From Flavobacteriaceae bacterium UBA4166 (GTDB lineage Bacteria > Bacteroidota > Bacteroidia > Flavobacteriales > Flavobacteriaceae): DNA of 64,000 bases. The notes beneath the pieces were generated by a model. The model was given only the letters and a program-made list of their open reading frames with translations, ran no database searches and was not told where the DNA came from. The translations under genes and the position numbers were made by a program. Positions 44,214-53,372 of this stretch are shown in pieces (positions within the stretch are counted from its first letter, which is position 1; every line of letters begins with the position of its first letter). The stretch lies in the NCBI GenBank assembly GCA_002379985.1, contig DFVG01000008.1, forward strand, positions 1-64,000, given 5' to 3'.

Positions 44214-44983
44214 TGATACGTGTGGAAGAAATTCATAAAAGTTTTGGTTCCGATCACATTCTGAAAGGAATCTCTACGGAATTTGAGAAAGGGAAAACCA
44301 ACTTGATCATAGGACAAAGCGGTAGCGGAAAGACCGTATTTTTAAAATGCTTGCTAGGCTTATTTGAACCGGAAGCGGGACGTATCATTTATGAAGATAA
44401 GGCCATTCAAGACATGGATGCCGACGCCAAGAGCGATCTTCGTGAAGAGATGGGCATGGTATTTCAGGGAGGGGCGCTCTTTGATTCCATGAATATTGAA
44501 GAGAATGTAATGTTTCCACTTCGCATGTTCAGCAAACAAAAGAAAGCCGATATGTTGGAGCGAGTGAACGAAGTATTGGCACGCGTCAACCTAGAAAATG
44601 TCAATAAAAAATTTCCGTCAGAAATTTCAGGAGGAATGCAGAAACGTGTTGCGATTGCTCGTGCTATCGTCAACAAACCAAAGTATTTGTTCTGTGACGA
44701 ACCCAATTCGGGCTTAGACCCTAAAACCGCCATTCTGATCGACAATTTGATTCAACAGATTACACATGAATTCAATATCACTACGGTCATTAATACCCAC
44801 GATATGAACTCGGTGATGGAGATTGGTGAGAAGATCGTATTCCTTCAGAAAGGGAACCTAGCTTGGCAAGGAGATAGTAACGAGATCTTTAAAACCGACA
44901 ATAAAGATGTGACAGATTTTGTCTACTCTTCAGATCTTTTTAAAAAGATTCGAGATATTCAGAACCAAGAAATACGGGGCTAA
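44213..44983 (+). CDS. mlaF: MlaF-type ABC transporter ATP-binding protein
   Basis: A 256-residue ABC ATPase. Walker A is LIIGQSGSGKTVFLK, the signature is PSEISGGMQKRVAIARAI, Walker B is YLFCDEPNSGLDPKTA and the H-loop is VINTHDMNSV. The EPNSGLDP variant and adjacency to mlaE identify the lipid (Mla/Mce) transport type. It overlaps mlaE by one base (TAATG) and overlaps the 3' end of the convergent DUF389 gene by 4. Confidence 0.95.
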   Translation: MIRVEEIHKSFGSDHILKGISTEFEKGKTNLIIGQSGSGKTVFLKCLLGLFEPEAGRIIYEDKAIQDMDADAKSDLREEMGMVFQGGALFDSMNIEENVMFPLRMFSKQKKADMLERVNEVLARVNLENVNKKFPSEISGGMQKRVAIARAIVNKPKYLFCDEPNSGLDPKTAILIDNLIQQITHEFNITTVINTHDMNSVMEIGEKIVFLQKGNLAWQGDSNEIFKTDNKDVTDFVYSSDLFKKIRDIQNQEIRG

Positions 44984-46428
44984 TTGCCTTCGATCGCCAA
45001 GGTATCTAATTTCATTTTATACTGAAGCCAAGCAGCCAATTTCTCGGCATTTTGTTCTCTCTCTCTACGATTCAATCCATTTTTCCAAGCTACGGTAAAG
45101 ACCGATAGCGTATCAATTTTCTCGAAATTATCAGTGATCTTTTCCGAAAGACTCAACGACTCCAGTTCGGGATAGATGATCTTTGCTTCCTTGGTCACGT
45201 CGGTAAACTTCACTTGTTCTCTTAAGGTAAGACGCGCCACCTCATCTTCTAAAAATTGAATACGTTCGTTCTTATCACGCAAGGTATTTTCATTCTTTAC
45301 ATAGAGCTCTTCCAAAATATCCGCTTTCAAATCTCCTGAAATTTGCGCCGCCAGTTCCCCGCTTCGATCTGCGCCTTGATAAATTCGAAGGTTGCAGCCT
45401 TCAAGGTTTTCGGTCGCTTCTAATTCCTGCATCCACTGATTGATCTTAGGTTGCGGTACGGGCTGCCCGATCAAATAGACATCAATATTCTTTGATTTAT
45501 AATCTTGGGTGAACTTCACTACTTCCGCCCCTTCATATCGAATGATATTTTTTACGAAATCTTTGGTGCGTTGCTCAAAGACTTGCTGGTCTAACAAATT
45601 AATAAACAACCAAACACTGGGAACCATCACGATAACGGCAATAAGCGACGCCACTTGTGCGATTCTCTTACGGCGCTTTGAGTTGGCATACCGAACCAAC
45701 GGAAAACGTAATAATTTTGCTACCAAAAACGTAGACAAGGCGATAAATACCGCATTGATGGAAAATAAATAGAGGGCACCTCCGGCAAATTCTAAATTTC
45801 CGATGGCCAATCCGTATCCCACGGTACACAACGGCGGCATCAGTGCGGTGGCGATGGCAACCCCAAAGATGACACTCGCAATCGTTCCGCTTTTTGTTTT
45901 CGCCACAATGAGTGCGAGTCCGCCAAAAATAGCCACCAACACATCCAAGATCGTTGGATAGGTTCTCGCAACAAGTTCTGGTGTCTCTTCTCGAATGGGC
46001 GATACAGTGAAATACAGAAAAGCGGTGAGCACACTAAGAACAACCATCACTCCCAAATTGATAAGAGAACGTCGTAATGTTTCCACATCGTTGATGGCTA
46101 CGGAAAGTCCCACCCCTACAATCGGACCCATAAGGGGTGAAATTAACATGGCACCGATCACGACCGCCGTGCTACTCACGTTGAGACCAATAGACGCCAC
46201 AAAGATCGAGAAGATCAAGATCCAGGCGTTGTGACCTTTAAAGGGGATATCTTTTTTTACGGCCGCTACGGTCGCGTCTCTATCGGTATCGCTTCGGATA
46301 TCGAGAAGTTCTGAAAAGAATTTTTTCAGACTTTCCCAAGCCGTTAATTTGGCAGCTTCAAAGGCTGCTTGTTTTTGTCGATCTTGTGATCCTGAAGGAT
46401 TTGTATTATTATTTTGCTCCTGCTCCAT
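44980..46428 (-). CDS. DUF389 / TIGR00341 family membrane protein
   Basis: A 482-residue protein. The central DUF389 domain has several membrane segments: NAWILIFSIFVASIGLNVSS, AVVIGAMLISPLMGPIVGVG and SGTIASVIFGVAIATALMPP. A further helix follows near residue 265 (VASLIAVIVMVPSVWLFINL), then a coiled-coil-prone soluble C-terminal part (LYVKNENTLRDKNERIQFLE). The family is uncharacterised. It is the last gene of a minus-strand run starting with a short-chain dehydrogenase; the gap to manC is 3 bases. Confidence 0.9.
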   Translation of the reverse strand: MEQEQNNNTNPSGSQDRQKQAAFEAAKLTAWESLKKFFSELLDIRSDTDRDATVAAVKKDIPFKGHNAWILIFSIFVASIGLNVSSTAVVIGAMLISPLMGPIVGVGLSVAINDVETLRRSLINLGVMVVLSVLTAFLYFTVSPIREETPELVARTYPTILDVLVAIFGGLALIVAKTKSGTIASVIFGVAIATALMPPLCTVGYGLAIGNLEFAGGALYLFSINAVFIALSTFLVAKLLRFPLVRYANSKRRKRIAQVASLIAVIVMVPSVWLFINLLDQQVFEQRTKDFVKNIIRYEGAEVVKFTQDYKSKNIDVYLIGQPVPQPKINQWMQELEATENLEGCNLRIYQGADRSGELAAQISGDLKADILEELYVKNENTLRDKNERIQFLEDEVARLTLREQVKFTDVTKEAKIIYPELESLSLSEKITDNFEKIDTLSVFTVAWKNGLNRREREQNAEKLAAWLQYKMKLDTLAIEGN

Positions 46429-46431
46429 CTT

Positions 46432-47514
46432 CTAAATATATTGATCGCCGTATTGCTGGCGTACGTCTGCTACTAATTTTTTGATGTCTTGTTCTTTGGT
46501 TTTGGGGTAGATCATCAAAACCCCTTCTTTGTCAACTACGATATAATCCTTTAAGCCATCAAGAACCACCAATTTATTTTGTTCGGTATAGATCATATTT
46601 CCTTCGGCATCTGCAGCATGTAGGGTTGCCCGTACCGTTGCGTTTTCATGGCTGTTCACTGAAAGTTTATCATGTAATGCGCCCCAAGTACCCAGATCGT
46701 TCCAGTCGAAACCAGCTTCTTTCACAAATACATTGTCGGCTTTTTCCATGATGGCATAATCAATCGAGATGTTTTCTGCCTTTTCATAATTATTTCTTAC
46801 AAAATCGTTTTCTTCGGAAGTGTTATAGACAGGTTTTCCTTCCGAAAATAATGCATGCATCACAGGCATATGGGTTTCAAATGCTTTTGTAATGGATTCA
46901 ACACTCCAAATAAAGATTCCGGCATTCCAATAAAAATTTCTTGCTGCAACAAATTTTTTGGCGGTTTCGTAATCCGGTTTTTCACGGAATTGTTCCACTT
47001 TTTTAATAGCATTAGCAGCTTCCGAAGCACTTTCAATATACCCGTATCCCGTATTTGGAAACGCGGGAGGAATGCCCAAGGTAAGTAGATGGTCCTCATT
47101 CGAGCAACGCTCAAAGCATGTAGCTACATCGGTTTGAAAAGCCGTCTCATCTTCGATCCAATGGTCGCTGGGAGCTACTAACATCATAGCCTCAGGGTTC
47201 TCTTTTTGTATTTTCATGGCTGCCATCAGGATACAGGGAGCGGTATTGCGCATCGCCGGTTCAAGAATGACTTGTGATTGATTGATTTCGGGCAATTGCT
47301 CAAGGGTTAATTCCAGATAGCGCTCATTGGTAAGGATGCGAATGTTTTGCGGAGGCACCAATTTAGTAAGGCGGCTACATGTCTTTTGCAGCAAACTTTG
47401 TCCGGTTCCCAACATATCGTGAAACTGTTTTGGGAATTGTGACGTGCTTACCGGCCAAAATCGAGATCCGATTCCGCCTGCCATGATCACTGCATAATAA
47501 TTCGTATTCATCAT
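46432..47514 (-). CDS. manC: Mannose-1-phosphate guanylyltransferase
   Basis: A 360-residue nucleotidyltransferase with AGGIGSRFWPVSTSQFPKQF near the N-terminus, VAPSDHWIEDE (sugar-nucleotide site), FPNTGYGYIE and FREKPDYETAKKFV. It makes GDP-mannose from mannose-1-phosphate and GTP, feeding glycan synthesis. It lacks the C-terminal phosphomannose isomerase domain found in bifunctional ManC, so it has only one activity. Start is MMN with two adjacent ATGs. The sprT-like gene ends 1 base upstream. Confidence 0.93.
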   Translation of the reverse strand: MMNTNYYAVIMAGGIGSRFWPVSTSQFPKQFHDMLGTGQSLLQKTCSRLTKLVPPQNIRILTNERYLELTLEQLPEINQSQVILEPAMRNTAPCILMAAMKIQKENPEAMMLVAPSDHWIEDETAFQTDVATCFERCSNEDHLLTLGIPPAFPNTGYGYIESASEAANAIKKVEQFREKPDYETAKKFVAARNFYWNAGIFIWSVESITKAFETHMPVMHALFSEGKPVYNTSEENDFVRNNYEKAENISIDYAIMEKADNVFVKEAGFDWNDLGTWGALHDKLSVNSHENATVRATLHAADAEGNMIYTEQNKLVVLDGLKDYIVVDKEGVLMIYPKTKEQDIKKLVADVRQQYGDQYI

Positions 47515-47515
47515 A

Positions 47516-48112
47516 TTATTTCAAAAATTCTACTTCCGCATTGGGATTGAACAAATACAATCTACCGGTCGCAACTTCTAAACATTCATATCGCTTTACA
47601 CGTTTCTTTCCACGCTTAAAAATCTTGCCATTGTACAGTCGGAATTCACCTCCCAACGGGATTTCAAATATATAGTTTTTATCGTTCGGTGGGTCAAATT
47701 GTTTCAATGCCAACGATAAAGGGGTATCGGTGTCACTGCTTGCCTTCGGGTTCTTGAAATGGCGCGCTAACAAGGGTAATAATTGCTGCGGAAAGACTTC
47801 CGGCCTGAGAAACGGTAACATCAACCGTTGGAAGGTCTGCTTCCATTCTTTTCCATGGGGTTTGATGGTATTTCCGTAAGTACCAAAAGCTACCAAGTGA
47901 GCGATCTCATGTACCGTTGTAATGAGAAAGCGATATGGATTTAGATTGGCGTTGACCGTGATCTGATGGCTTCCATCTTCACGTTTGCGATAATCGCCAT
48001 GCCTAGTAACCCGTTCATTCACAATTTTTAAGTGTACATGATGTGTTTGAACGAGTTGAAAAATAGGTGAAACAGCAGCAGACGGTACATATTTAGCTAA
48101 AACATCTTCCAT
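47516..48112 (-). CDS. SprT-like zinc metalloprotease
   Basis: 198 residues from the ATG at 48112 (MEDVLAKYVPSAAVSPIFQL), one base after the stop of the upstream SDR gene; a longer reading overlaps that gene and is rejected. The zinc motif is TTVHEIAHLVAFG (HExxH, near residues 79-83). SprT family proteins are related to eukaryotic Spartan, which removes DNA-protein crosslinks; bacterial members are mostly uncharacterised. The C-terminal part has a zinc-ribbon-like position (KRVKRYECLEVATGRLYLF) with only one cysteine. Confidence 0.85.
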   Translation of the reverse strand: MEDVLAKYVPSAAVSPIFQLVQTHHVHLKIVNERVTRHGDYRKREDGSHQITVNANLNPYRFLITTVHEIAHLVAFGTYGNTIKPHGKEWKQTFQRLMLPFLRPEVFPQQLLPLLARHFKNPKASSDTDTPLSLALKQFDPPNDKNYIFEIPLGGEFRLYNGKIFKRGKKRVKRYECLEVATGRLYLFNPNAEVEFLK

Positions 48113-48113
48113 A

Positions 48114-48800
48114 CTAGGGAGTGGAATTGGAAACTTGCAATACCTTCCCGTTGTAGTACGCATTGCCGGTCAGGGCGAAATCGGCGATATAAACTGCCAT
48201 TTGTTTCGCAGTTAATGGAGCTTTGTACCCCGGAAAGGCTTCTTCCAGCATTTCAGTTTGAACAGCCCCTAGTGCCAGAGCATTGAAGGAAGGCCCCATA
48301 TCTTTATATTCTTCGGCTAGCAATTCGGTCAAGGTGATCACAGCACCCTTGCTACTACTGTATGCGCTCAAGCCTGGAAATTTCACACTTCCTTGAATAC
48401 CGCCCATGCTACTTATGTTGACCACATGTCCGTTTTTGGTCATAAACGGAATAACCTCTTTTGTAATCGCTACAAGGCCAAATACATTTACCTCATACAC
48501 TTCCTTGAACTCTTCCAGCTTCATCTTAGCGAAGGGTTTATTTTCAAGGTTTCCAGAGTTATTGATAAGCACATCCACCTTCCCGTCCCAGTTTTCAGAA
48601 ACAAACTTAGAAACTTTTTTGATGTCTGTGGAACTTGTAATATCACAGGAGAAACACGTACAGTTGGAAATGTCTAGTCCGGAAACGGGAACTTCATTTC
48701 TTGAAAGGGCTAGAATATTATGGCCGGCATCGGTAAGAATAGGCACCATTTCGTAGCCAATTCCTCTACTCGTTCCGGTAATAATGATGTTTTTCTTCAT
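48114..48800 (-). CDS. Short-chain dehydrogenase/reductase
   Basis: 228 residues from the ATG at 48800 (MKKNIIITGTSRGIGYEMV). The glycine-rich cofactor motif is TGTSRGIG, the structural motif is VLINNSGNLENKPF, and the catalytic Tyr-x3-Lys is in LSAYSSSKGAVITL. It uses NAD(P)H to oxidise or reduce an unknown alcohol or ketone. It is the first gene of the SDR-sprT-manC-DUF389 run. Confidence 0.9.
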   Translation of the reverse strand: MKKNIIITGTSRGIGYEMVPILTDAGHNILALSRNEVPVSGLDISNCTCFSCDITSSTDIKKVSKFVSENWDGKVDVLINNSGNLENKPFAKMKLEEFKEVYEVNVFGLVAITKEVIPFMTKNGHVVNISSMGGIQGSVKFPGLSAYSSSKGAVITLTELLAEEYKDMGPSFNALALGAVQTEMLEEAFPGYKAPLTAKQMAVYIADFALTGNAYYNGKVLQVSNSTP

Positions 48801-48873
48801 GATCTTAAAGATACACAAATCCCGCTAGGTTCCTGAGAACAAAGCGGGATTCTGTAGGGTTTTGAAGAGGCTC

Positions 48874-50550
48874 TTATGCAAACATCGTCACCGGATTCTC
48901 AATGTATTGACGAACGGTCTGCAAGAATTTTGCTCCCGTGGCTCCATCTACGGTTCGGTGATCACATGCCAAGGTAACCGTCATGGTATTCCCTACCGCA
49001 ATAGCGCCATTCTTCACCACCGGTTTTTGCACAATCGCTCCTACCGAAAGAATAGCCGAATTTGGCGCATTGATGATAGAGGTGAATTCTTTGATTCCGA
49101 ACATACCTAGGTTAGAAACGGTAAATGTACTTCCCTGCATCTCTTCGGGCGTTAATTTTTTATTCCGCGCTTTACCTGCCAACTCTTTTACTTGTGCTCC
49201 AATTTGGGTGAAGCTCATCTGATCAGCAAATTTTAGCACCGGAACCACCAATCCTTCATCTACAGCAACGGCTACACCCATGTGTATGTGTTTCGCGATC
49301 TTGGTAGTTTTCTCGGTCCATTGGGAATTTACCTGCGGGTGTTTTCTAAGCGCCATTGCACACGCCTTCAACACCATATCGTTAAATGATATTTTCACCT
49401 CCGGATCGCTATTAATGGCTGTTCGTGCAGCAATAGCATGATCCATATCCAATTCAATCGTCAAATAATAATGTGGCGCTGTAAATTTTGATTCGCCTAA
49501 ACGCTTCGCAATGGTTTTGCGCATTTGCGAATTCGTAACTTCTTCGAAGCTTTCTTCCCCAACAGGTGTGTAAGCACCTGCTCCTGCAGGCTGGTAGTTC
49601 TCTATATCGCGCTTAACGATTCTACCGTTATCACCACTTCCCTGCACCAACTTCAAAGAAATATTGCGTTCTTCTGCCAGCTTTTTTGCTAATGGAGAGG
49701 CAAAAATACGCCCTTCATTGGTAGTAGGTGTTGCTGTTTTTTGAGCGGATTGTGACTCCTGTTTTGGCGCTTCTTCTTTCTTTTCAGGCTTAGCATCAGA
49801 CTTCTTTTCTTCGGAAGTTTTTGATTTTTTTGAGGCTTCTTTCTTAGCAGCCGCCTTTTTACTCGTATCAATGCTGGAAACATCGGTTCCTTCCGGTCCC
49901 AAAATGGCAAGTAGCGCATCGACCTTCGCAGTTTCTCCTTCCTGAATTCCGATCTTAAGCAAAGTGCCACTATAGAAAGATTCAAATTCCATCGTGGCCT
50001 TGTCGGTTTCAATTTCCGCTAGAATATCGCCTTCCTCAACGCTATCCCCTTCTTTCTTCAGCCAAGTGGCTACGGTTCCTTCTTCCATGGTGTCGCTCAA
50101 TCGCGGCATGGTAATAATCTCGACACCTTCTGGAATTTCTCCATCATCACTTGTTTCTTTTTTATCTTCTTCGGAAGTATCTTGAGAAGTATCGTCATCT
50201 TCACCCTCATTCTCATCATCTTCTGTTTCTTTCTTCGCTTCTTTCTCTGCGTCCTCTTTCCCTTCAGAGTCGCTTGAAGATCCTCCTTTCAATAATTCTG
50301 AAATATCTTCCCCTTCGTCGCCTATAATTGCCAATAATTTATCTACTTCAGCGGTTTCACCTTCTTCAATACCGATGTGAAGTAGCGTTCCTTCGTAAAA
50401 AGATTCGAACTCCATCGTGGCCTTATCGGTTTCAATCTCTGCTAGGATATCACCTTCTTCCACCTTGTCACCCACCTTTTTCAACCAGGTAGCAACGGTT
50501 CCTTCTTCCATGGTATCGCTCAAACGCGGCATGTTAATTATTTCGGCCAT
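48874..50550 (-). CDS. pdhC: Pyruvate dehydrogenase E2, dihydrolipoamide acetyltransferase
   Basis: A 558-residue E2. Two lipoyl domains (residues about 1-82 and 144-224) each carry the lipoylated lysine in ETDKATMEFESF. An acidic linker (about 85-140) and a Lys/Ala-rich linker (about 228-275) follow the first and second domain. The peripheral subunit-binding domain is FASPLAKKLAEERNISL, and the catalytic core ends with LACDHRTVDGATGAKFL (His-x3-Asp). It transfers acetyl groups to CoA. It follows pdhA by 2 bases. No E1-beta gene is adjacent. Confidence 0.95.
   Translation of the reverse strand: MAEIINMPRLSDTMEEGTVATWLKKVGDKVEEGDILAEIETDKATMEFESFYEGTLLHIGIEEGETAEVDKLLAIIGDEGEDISELLKGGSSSDSEGKEDAEKEAKKETEDDENEGEDDDTSQDTSEEDKKETSDDGEIPEGVEIITMPRLSDTMEEGTVATWLKKEGDSVEEGDILAEIETDKATMEFESFYSGTLLKIGIQEGETAKVDALLAILGPEGTDVSSIDTSKKAAAKKEASKKSKTSEEKKSDAKPEKKEEAPKQESQSAQKTATPTTNEGRIFASPLAKKLAEERNISLKLVQGSGDNGRIVKRDIENYQPAGAGAYTPVGEESFEEVTNSQMRKTIAKRLGESKFTAPHYYLTIELDMDHAIAARTAINSDPEVKISFNDMVLKACAMALRKHPQVNSQWTEKTTKIAKHIHMGVAVAVDEGLVVPVLKFADQMSFTQIGAQVKELAGKARNKKLTPEEMQGSTFTVSNLGMFGIKEFTSIINAPNSAILSVGAIVQKPVVKNGAIAVGNTMTVTLACDHRTVDGATGAKFLQTVRQYIENPVTMFA
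49879..50544 (-). repeat. Tandem duplication of lipoyl domain within pdhC
   Basis: Copies at about 50302-50544 and 49879-50121 encode nearly the same domain (MPRLSDTMEEGTVATWLKK in both), offset by 141 codons. They are clearly similar but diverged at the DNA level, so the duplication is not recent. Confidence 0.85.
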
Positions 50551-50552
50551 AG

Positions 50553-51551
50553 TTATAGTTTATGTGGTAAAAAGGGATAATCTTCTTGCTCGTAGACAGC
50601 GTCGTACATCACGTTTGTTTCCGGATACGGTGATTCTTCTGCAAATTTTTCGCATTCGCTCACAAGATCCTTTACACGTTTATCAATTTTCTTAATATCA
50701 TCTTCGGTCGCCCATTTCTTCTCGTAAATATGATGCAACACGTATGAGATCGGGTCTTCTTCCTGCTTTTTCTTTACTTCATCCTTGGTTCGGTAATGCT
50801 GGGCATCACTCATGGAATGTCCGCGATAACGATAGGTACGCAACTCCAAGAAAGTGGGCCCATCACCGCGACGTGCACGTTCAATCGCCTCGTTCATTTC
50901 TTTTGCAACCACTTCTGGCTTCATCCCGTCTACGGGTTTGCAGGGCATTTCGTAGCCCAATCCAAGCTTGTAAATATCTGTGTGGTTTGCCGTTCTGGCA
51001 ACAGAAGTTCCCATGGCATAACCATTATTTTCAACACAAAATACTACCGGAAGTTTCCACAGCATCGCCAAATTAAAGGTTTCATGCAGCGATCCTTGTC
51101 GAACCGCTCCATCTCCCATATAGGTCAAGGTCACGGCTCCGGTTTCATTGTATTTATCGCCAAATGCCATTCCTGCACCCAGTGGTATTTGCCCTCCTAC
51201 AATTCCGTGTCCCCCGTGAAAGCGATGTTCTTTTGAAAATATGTGCATGGAGCCACCCAAGCCTTGAGAAGTTCCCGTGGCTTTTCCATACAATTCTGCC
51301 ATCACTTTTTTAGGGTCTACCCCCATTCCAATTGGCTGTACGTGGTTTCTGTAGGCAGTGATCATACGATCCTTCTCTAAGTCCATTGCATGTAGCGATC
51401 CGGCCAGCACGGCTTCTTGTCCGTTATACAAGTGTAGAAATCCGCGGACTTTCTGCTGAATATAAACCTGTGCTAACTTATCTTCAAACTTGCGCCAAAA
51501 CAGCATATCTTCATACCATTGCAAGTAGGTAGCTTTCGTAATTTTTTTCAT
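50553..51551 (-). CDS. pdhA: Pyruvate dehydrogenase E1 component, alpha subunit
   Basis: 332 residues from the ATG at 51551; the codon before it is TTG, so a one-codon longer reading is possible. It begins MKKITKATYLQWYEDM and has GFLHLYNGQEAVLAGSL. The thiamine-diphosphate motif is GDGAVRQGSLHETFNLAML to ENN (GDG...NN), and the phosphorylatable-loop region is YRYRGHSMSDAQHYR. It decarboxylates pyruvate together with a beta subunit, which must be encoded elsewhere. A good promoter lies 58-87 bases upstream. Confidence 0.95.
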   Translation of the reverse strand: MKKITKATYLQWYEDMLFWRKFEDKLAQVYIQQKVRGFLHLYNGQEAVLAGSLHAMDLEKDRMITAYRNHVQPIGMGVDPKKVMAELYGKATGTSQGLGGSMHIFSKEHRFHGGHGIVGGQIPLGAGMAFGDKYNETGAVTLTYMGDGAVRQGSLHETFNLAMLWKLPVVFCVENNGYAMGTSVARTANHTDIYKLGLGYEMPCKPVDGMKPEVVAKEMNEAIERARRGDGPTFLELRTYRYRGHSMSDAQHYRTKDEVKKKQEEDPISYVLHHIYEKKWATEDDIKKIDKRVKDLVSECEKFAEESPYPETNVMYDAVYEQEDYPFLPHKL

Positions 51552-51608
51552 CAATTGAATTCTAGGGTTTGTATTGAATACCAGCTACGCGAAAAAGCGC
51601 GCGCATAA

Positions 51609-51638
51609 CAAAAATACTATATTCTGAAGTTCTACAAA
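51609..51638 (-). promoter_or_regulatory. Promoter of pdhA-pdhC
   Basis: On the minus strand: TTTG (51638-51635), an 18-base spacer, then TATTTTTG (51616-51609). This fits the Bacteroidota consensus TTG, 17-23 bases, TAnnTTTG. Transcription should start near 51602, giving a leader of about 50 bases. Confidence 0.65.
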
Positions 51639-51698
51639 ACAAGTTATTCGCAAAAACAACCGAAAACGATTTCGAGTTGTCTCGTATGTGAAAGTGGA

Positions 51699-52181
51699 TT
51701 ACAGGAATGAGTTATCGAAGACCAAGGGCAGCAGATCTTGTACCGAAGCCGCTTTAGCAACCTTTCCCGAAGCTCCCATAAAATAGATAGCTATAGGACT
51801 TTTCTGAGTTACTTCATACTCTACCAAAGACTGTCTACAGGCACCACAGGGCGGTACCGGAGTTACAATCTCTTTACTTTCTGAATGCACCGTGAGTGCT
51901 AATGCTCTGATAGGAATGCCGGGGTATTGTGCACCGGCATAAAATACAGCCACACGTTCGGCACAAAGGCCGGACGGAAAGGCAGCATTCTCTTGATTGT
52001 TTCCAGTAACTATTTCTCCGTTGTCTAACAAGATGGCAGCACCCACATTAAAACGCGAGTAAGGCGCATAGGCTTTGTCTCTAGCCTGTTGCGCCTTACG
52101 CATTAAATCTTGTATGGGACCTGTAAGTTCTGAAGTGTTTTCAAACACCTCCAGTGTGGTCGTAATGTGGTGTTTTTTCAC
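51699..52181 (-). CDS. cdd: Cytidine deaminase
   Basis: A 160-residue zinc enzyme. The first zinc ligand and proton shuttle are in GLCAERVAVFYAG (Cys-Ala-Glu), and the other ligands are in VPPCGACRQSLVEYE (Cys-x2-Cys). It deaminates cytidine and deoxycytidine to the uridines in pyrimidine salvage. The start is GTG at 52181, which shares its first base with the last base of the porV stop (TAGTG). It is therefore coupled to porV and porU, an arrangement I recall in other flavobacteria. Confidence 0.94.
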   Translation of the reverse strand: MKKHHITTTLEVFENTSELTGPIQDLMRKAQQARDKAYAPYSRFNVGAAILLDNGEIVTGNNQENAAFPSGLCAERVAVFYAGAQYPGIPIRALALTVHSESKEIVTPVPPCGACRQSLVEYEVTQKSPIAIYFMGASGKVAKAASVQDLLPLVFDNSFL

Positions 52182-53338
52182 TAGTATTCGTCGTACTCGT
52201 CTCCGAAGTTGAAGGTGAGCCCAAATCGAAGTGTGCCTTCTAACGGACTAATAACTCGGGAGGTAGAGAATAAGTAGGAAATATCAATCGCAATAGCGGT
52301 GTACTTAAATCCAGCTCCCAGACCAAAGAACTTTCTAGATCCTTTCTCGTCGCTTTCATTGAAATACCCGGTACGAAGTGCGAACACATCTTGATAGGTA
52401 TACTCTGCACCCAATGCCCAAGTAACTTCCTTTATTTCTTCACTGAATCCGTCTGGAGCATCGCCAAATGATGAGAAGACTCCGCTAAAAAAGCTTTCGT
52501 TGTAATAATCGTCCTCACGATTGATCACACCGTCTCCGTTCGAATCGCTTGGTGTAGGCACCAATAATTTATTGGCTTCACCGGTAATTCCAATTTTATT
52601 GTATTCATCTAAGATAAAGTCGAACCCAGCTCCAATACCAAGATTGGTAGGTAAGTTATTTTCTTGGCCAGAATCATCGTACTTGATCTTCGGACCTAAA
52701 TTCGAAATATTAAATCCAAGTCTCCAACGCCCATCGAAGTCGTTATAGGCAATTTCTTCACTCTGATAATATCCGGCAATATCCACACCGAATGACGAAG
52801 CTGCCGAAGCATCTTCAGAAGACACTTGCAACTTTAGATCGGAACGTAAATAACGTCCCGCTACTGCCATCGAGAAGCGATCACTCAAACGCAATGCGTA
52901 AGATAAGTCTAAGGTAAATTCATTCGGACTTAATATCAAGGCATTTACCTGTTGCGAGGTTTCCCGTGCTTCGATCTCCCCCAAGCTAAAATAACGCAAA
53001 CTCGCCGCGATAGCACTTCGCTCGTTCAAGCGGTTATAATACACTAGGTTTCCTAGAAAAATATCATTTACGAGATTACTCAAGTAAGGAGTATAGGTTA
53101 ACCCTACTCCTTGCTTCGAGATAGCGAAAGCATATTTCGCCGGATTCCAACGCTGTGAAAATGCATCAGAAGAAGTAGCAACACCTACGTCACCCATAGC
53201 TGCCGAACGGGGATCTGCAGAAATTAACAGAAACGGAACTCCCGTTGTAATAGCACGATCTCTAATGGTTGGATCTTCTTGCGCAAAAGTTTTAAACGTA
53301 AAGAAAATGAGGGTTATGAGAAGGAAAAATTTCTTCAT
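52181..53338 (-). CDS. porV: Type IX secretion outer membrane protein PorV (LptO)
   Basis: 385 residues from the ATG at 53338 (MKKFFLLITLIFFTFKTFA, signal peptide). PorV hallmarks follow: TTGVPFLLISADPRSAAMGD, VGVATSSDAFSQRWNPAKYA and repeated barrel strands up to RFGLTFNFGDEYDEY. PorV is a FadL-like barrel that shuttles T9SS cargo from the translocon to the PorU sortase. It lies 34 bases downstream of porU, and its stop overlaps the GTG start of cdd. Confidence 0.95.
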   Translation of the reverse strand: MKKFFLLITLIFFTFKTFAQEDPTIRDRAITTGVPFLLISADPRSAAMGDVGVATSSDAFSQRWNPAKYAFAISKQGVGLTYTPYLSNLVNDIFLGNLVYYNRLNERSAIAASLRYFSLGEIEARETSQQVNALILSPNEFTLDLSYALRLSDRFSMAVAGRYLRSDLKLQVSSEDASAASSFGVDIAGYYQSEEIAYNDFDGRWRLGFNISNLGPKIKYDDSGQENNLPTNLGIGAGFDFILDEYNKIGITGEANKLLVPTPSDSNGDGVINREDDYYNESFFSGVFSSFGDAPDGFSEEIKEVTWALGAEYTYQDVFALRTGYFNESDEKGSRKFFGLGAGFKYTAIAIDISYLFSTSRVISPLEGTLRFGLTFNFGDEYDEY

Positions 53339-53372
53339 GAGGTTCAATTTTTGACAAATATAATTTTAATTT

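Noticed and set aside
50302..50544. Possible assembly duplication in pdhC
   Set aside because: The two lipoyl domains are diverged at DNA level and separated by a unique linker, a normal E2 architecture.
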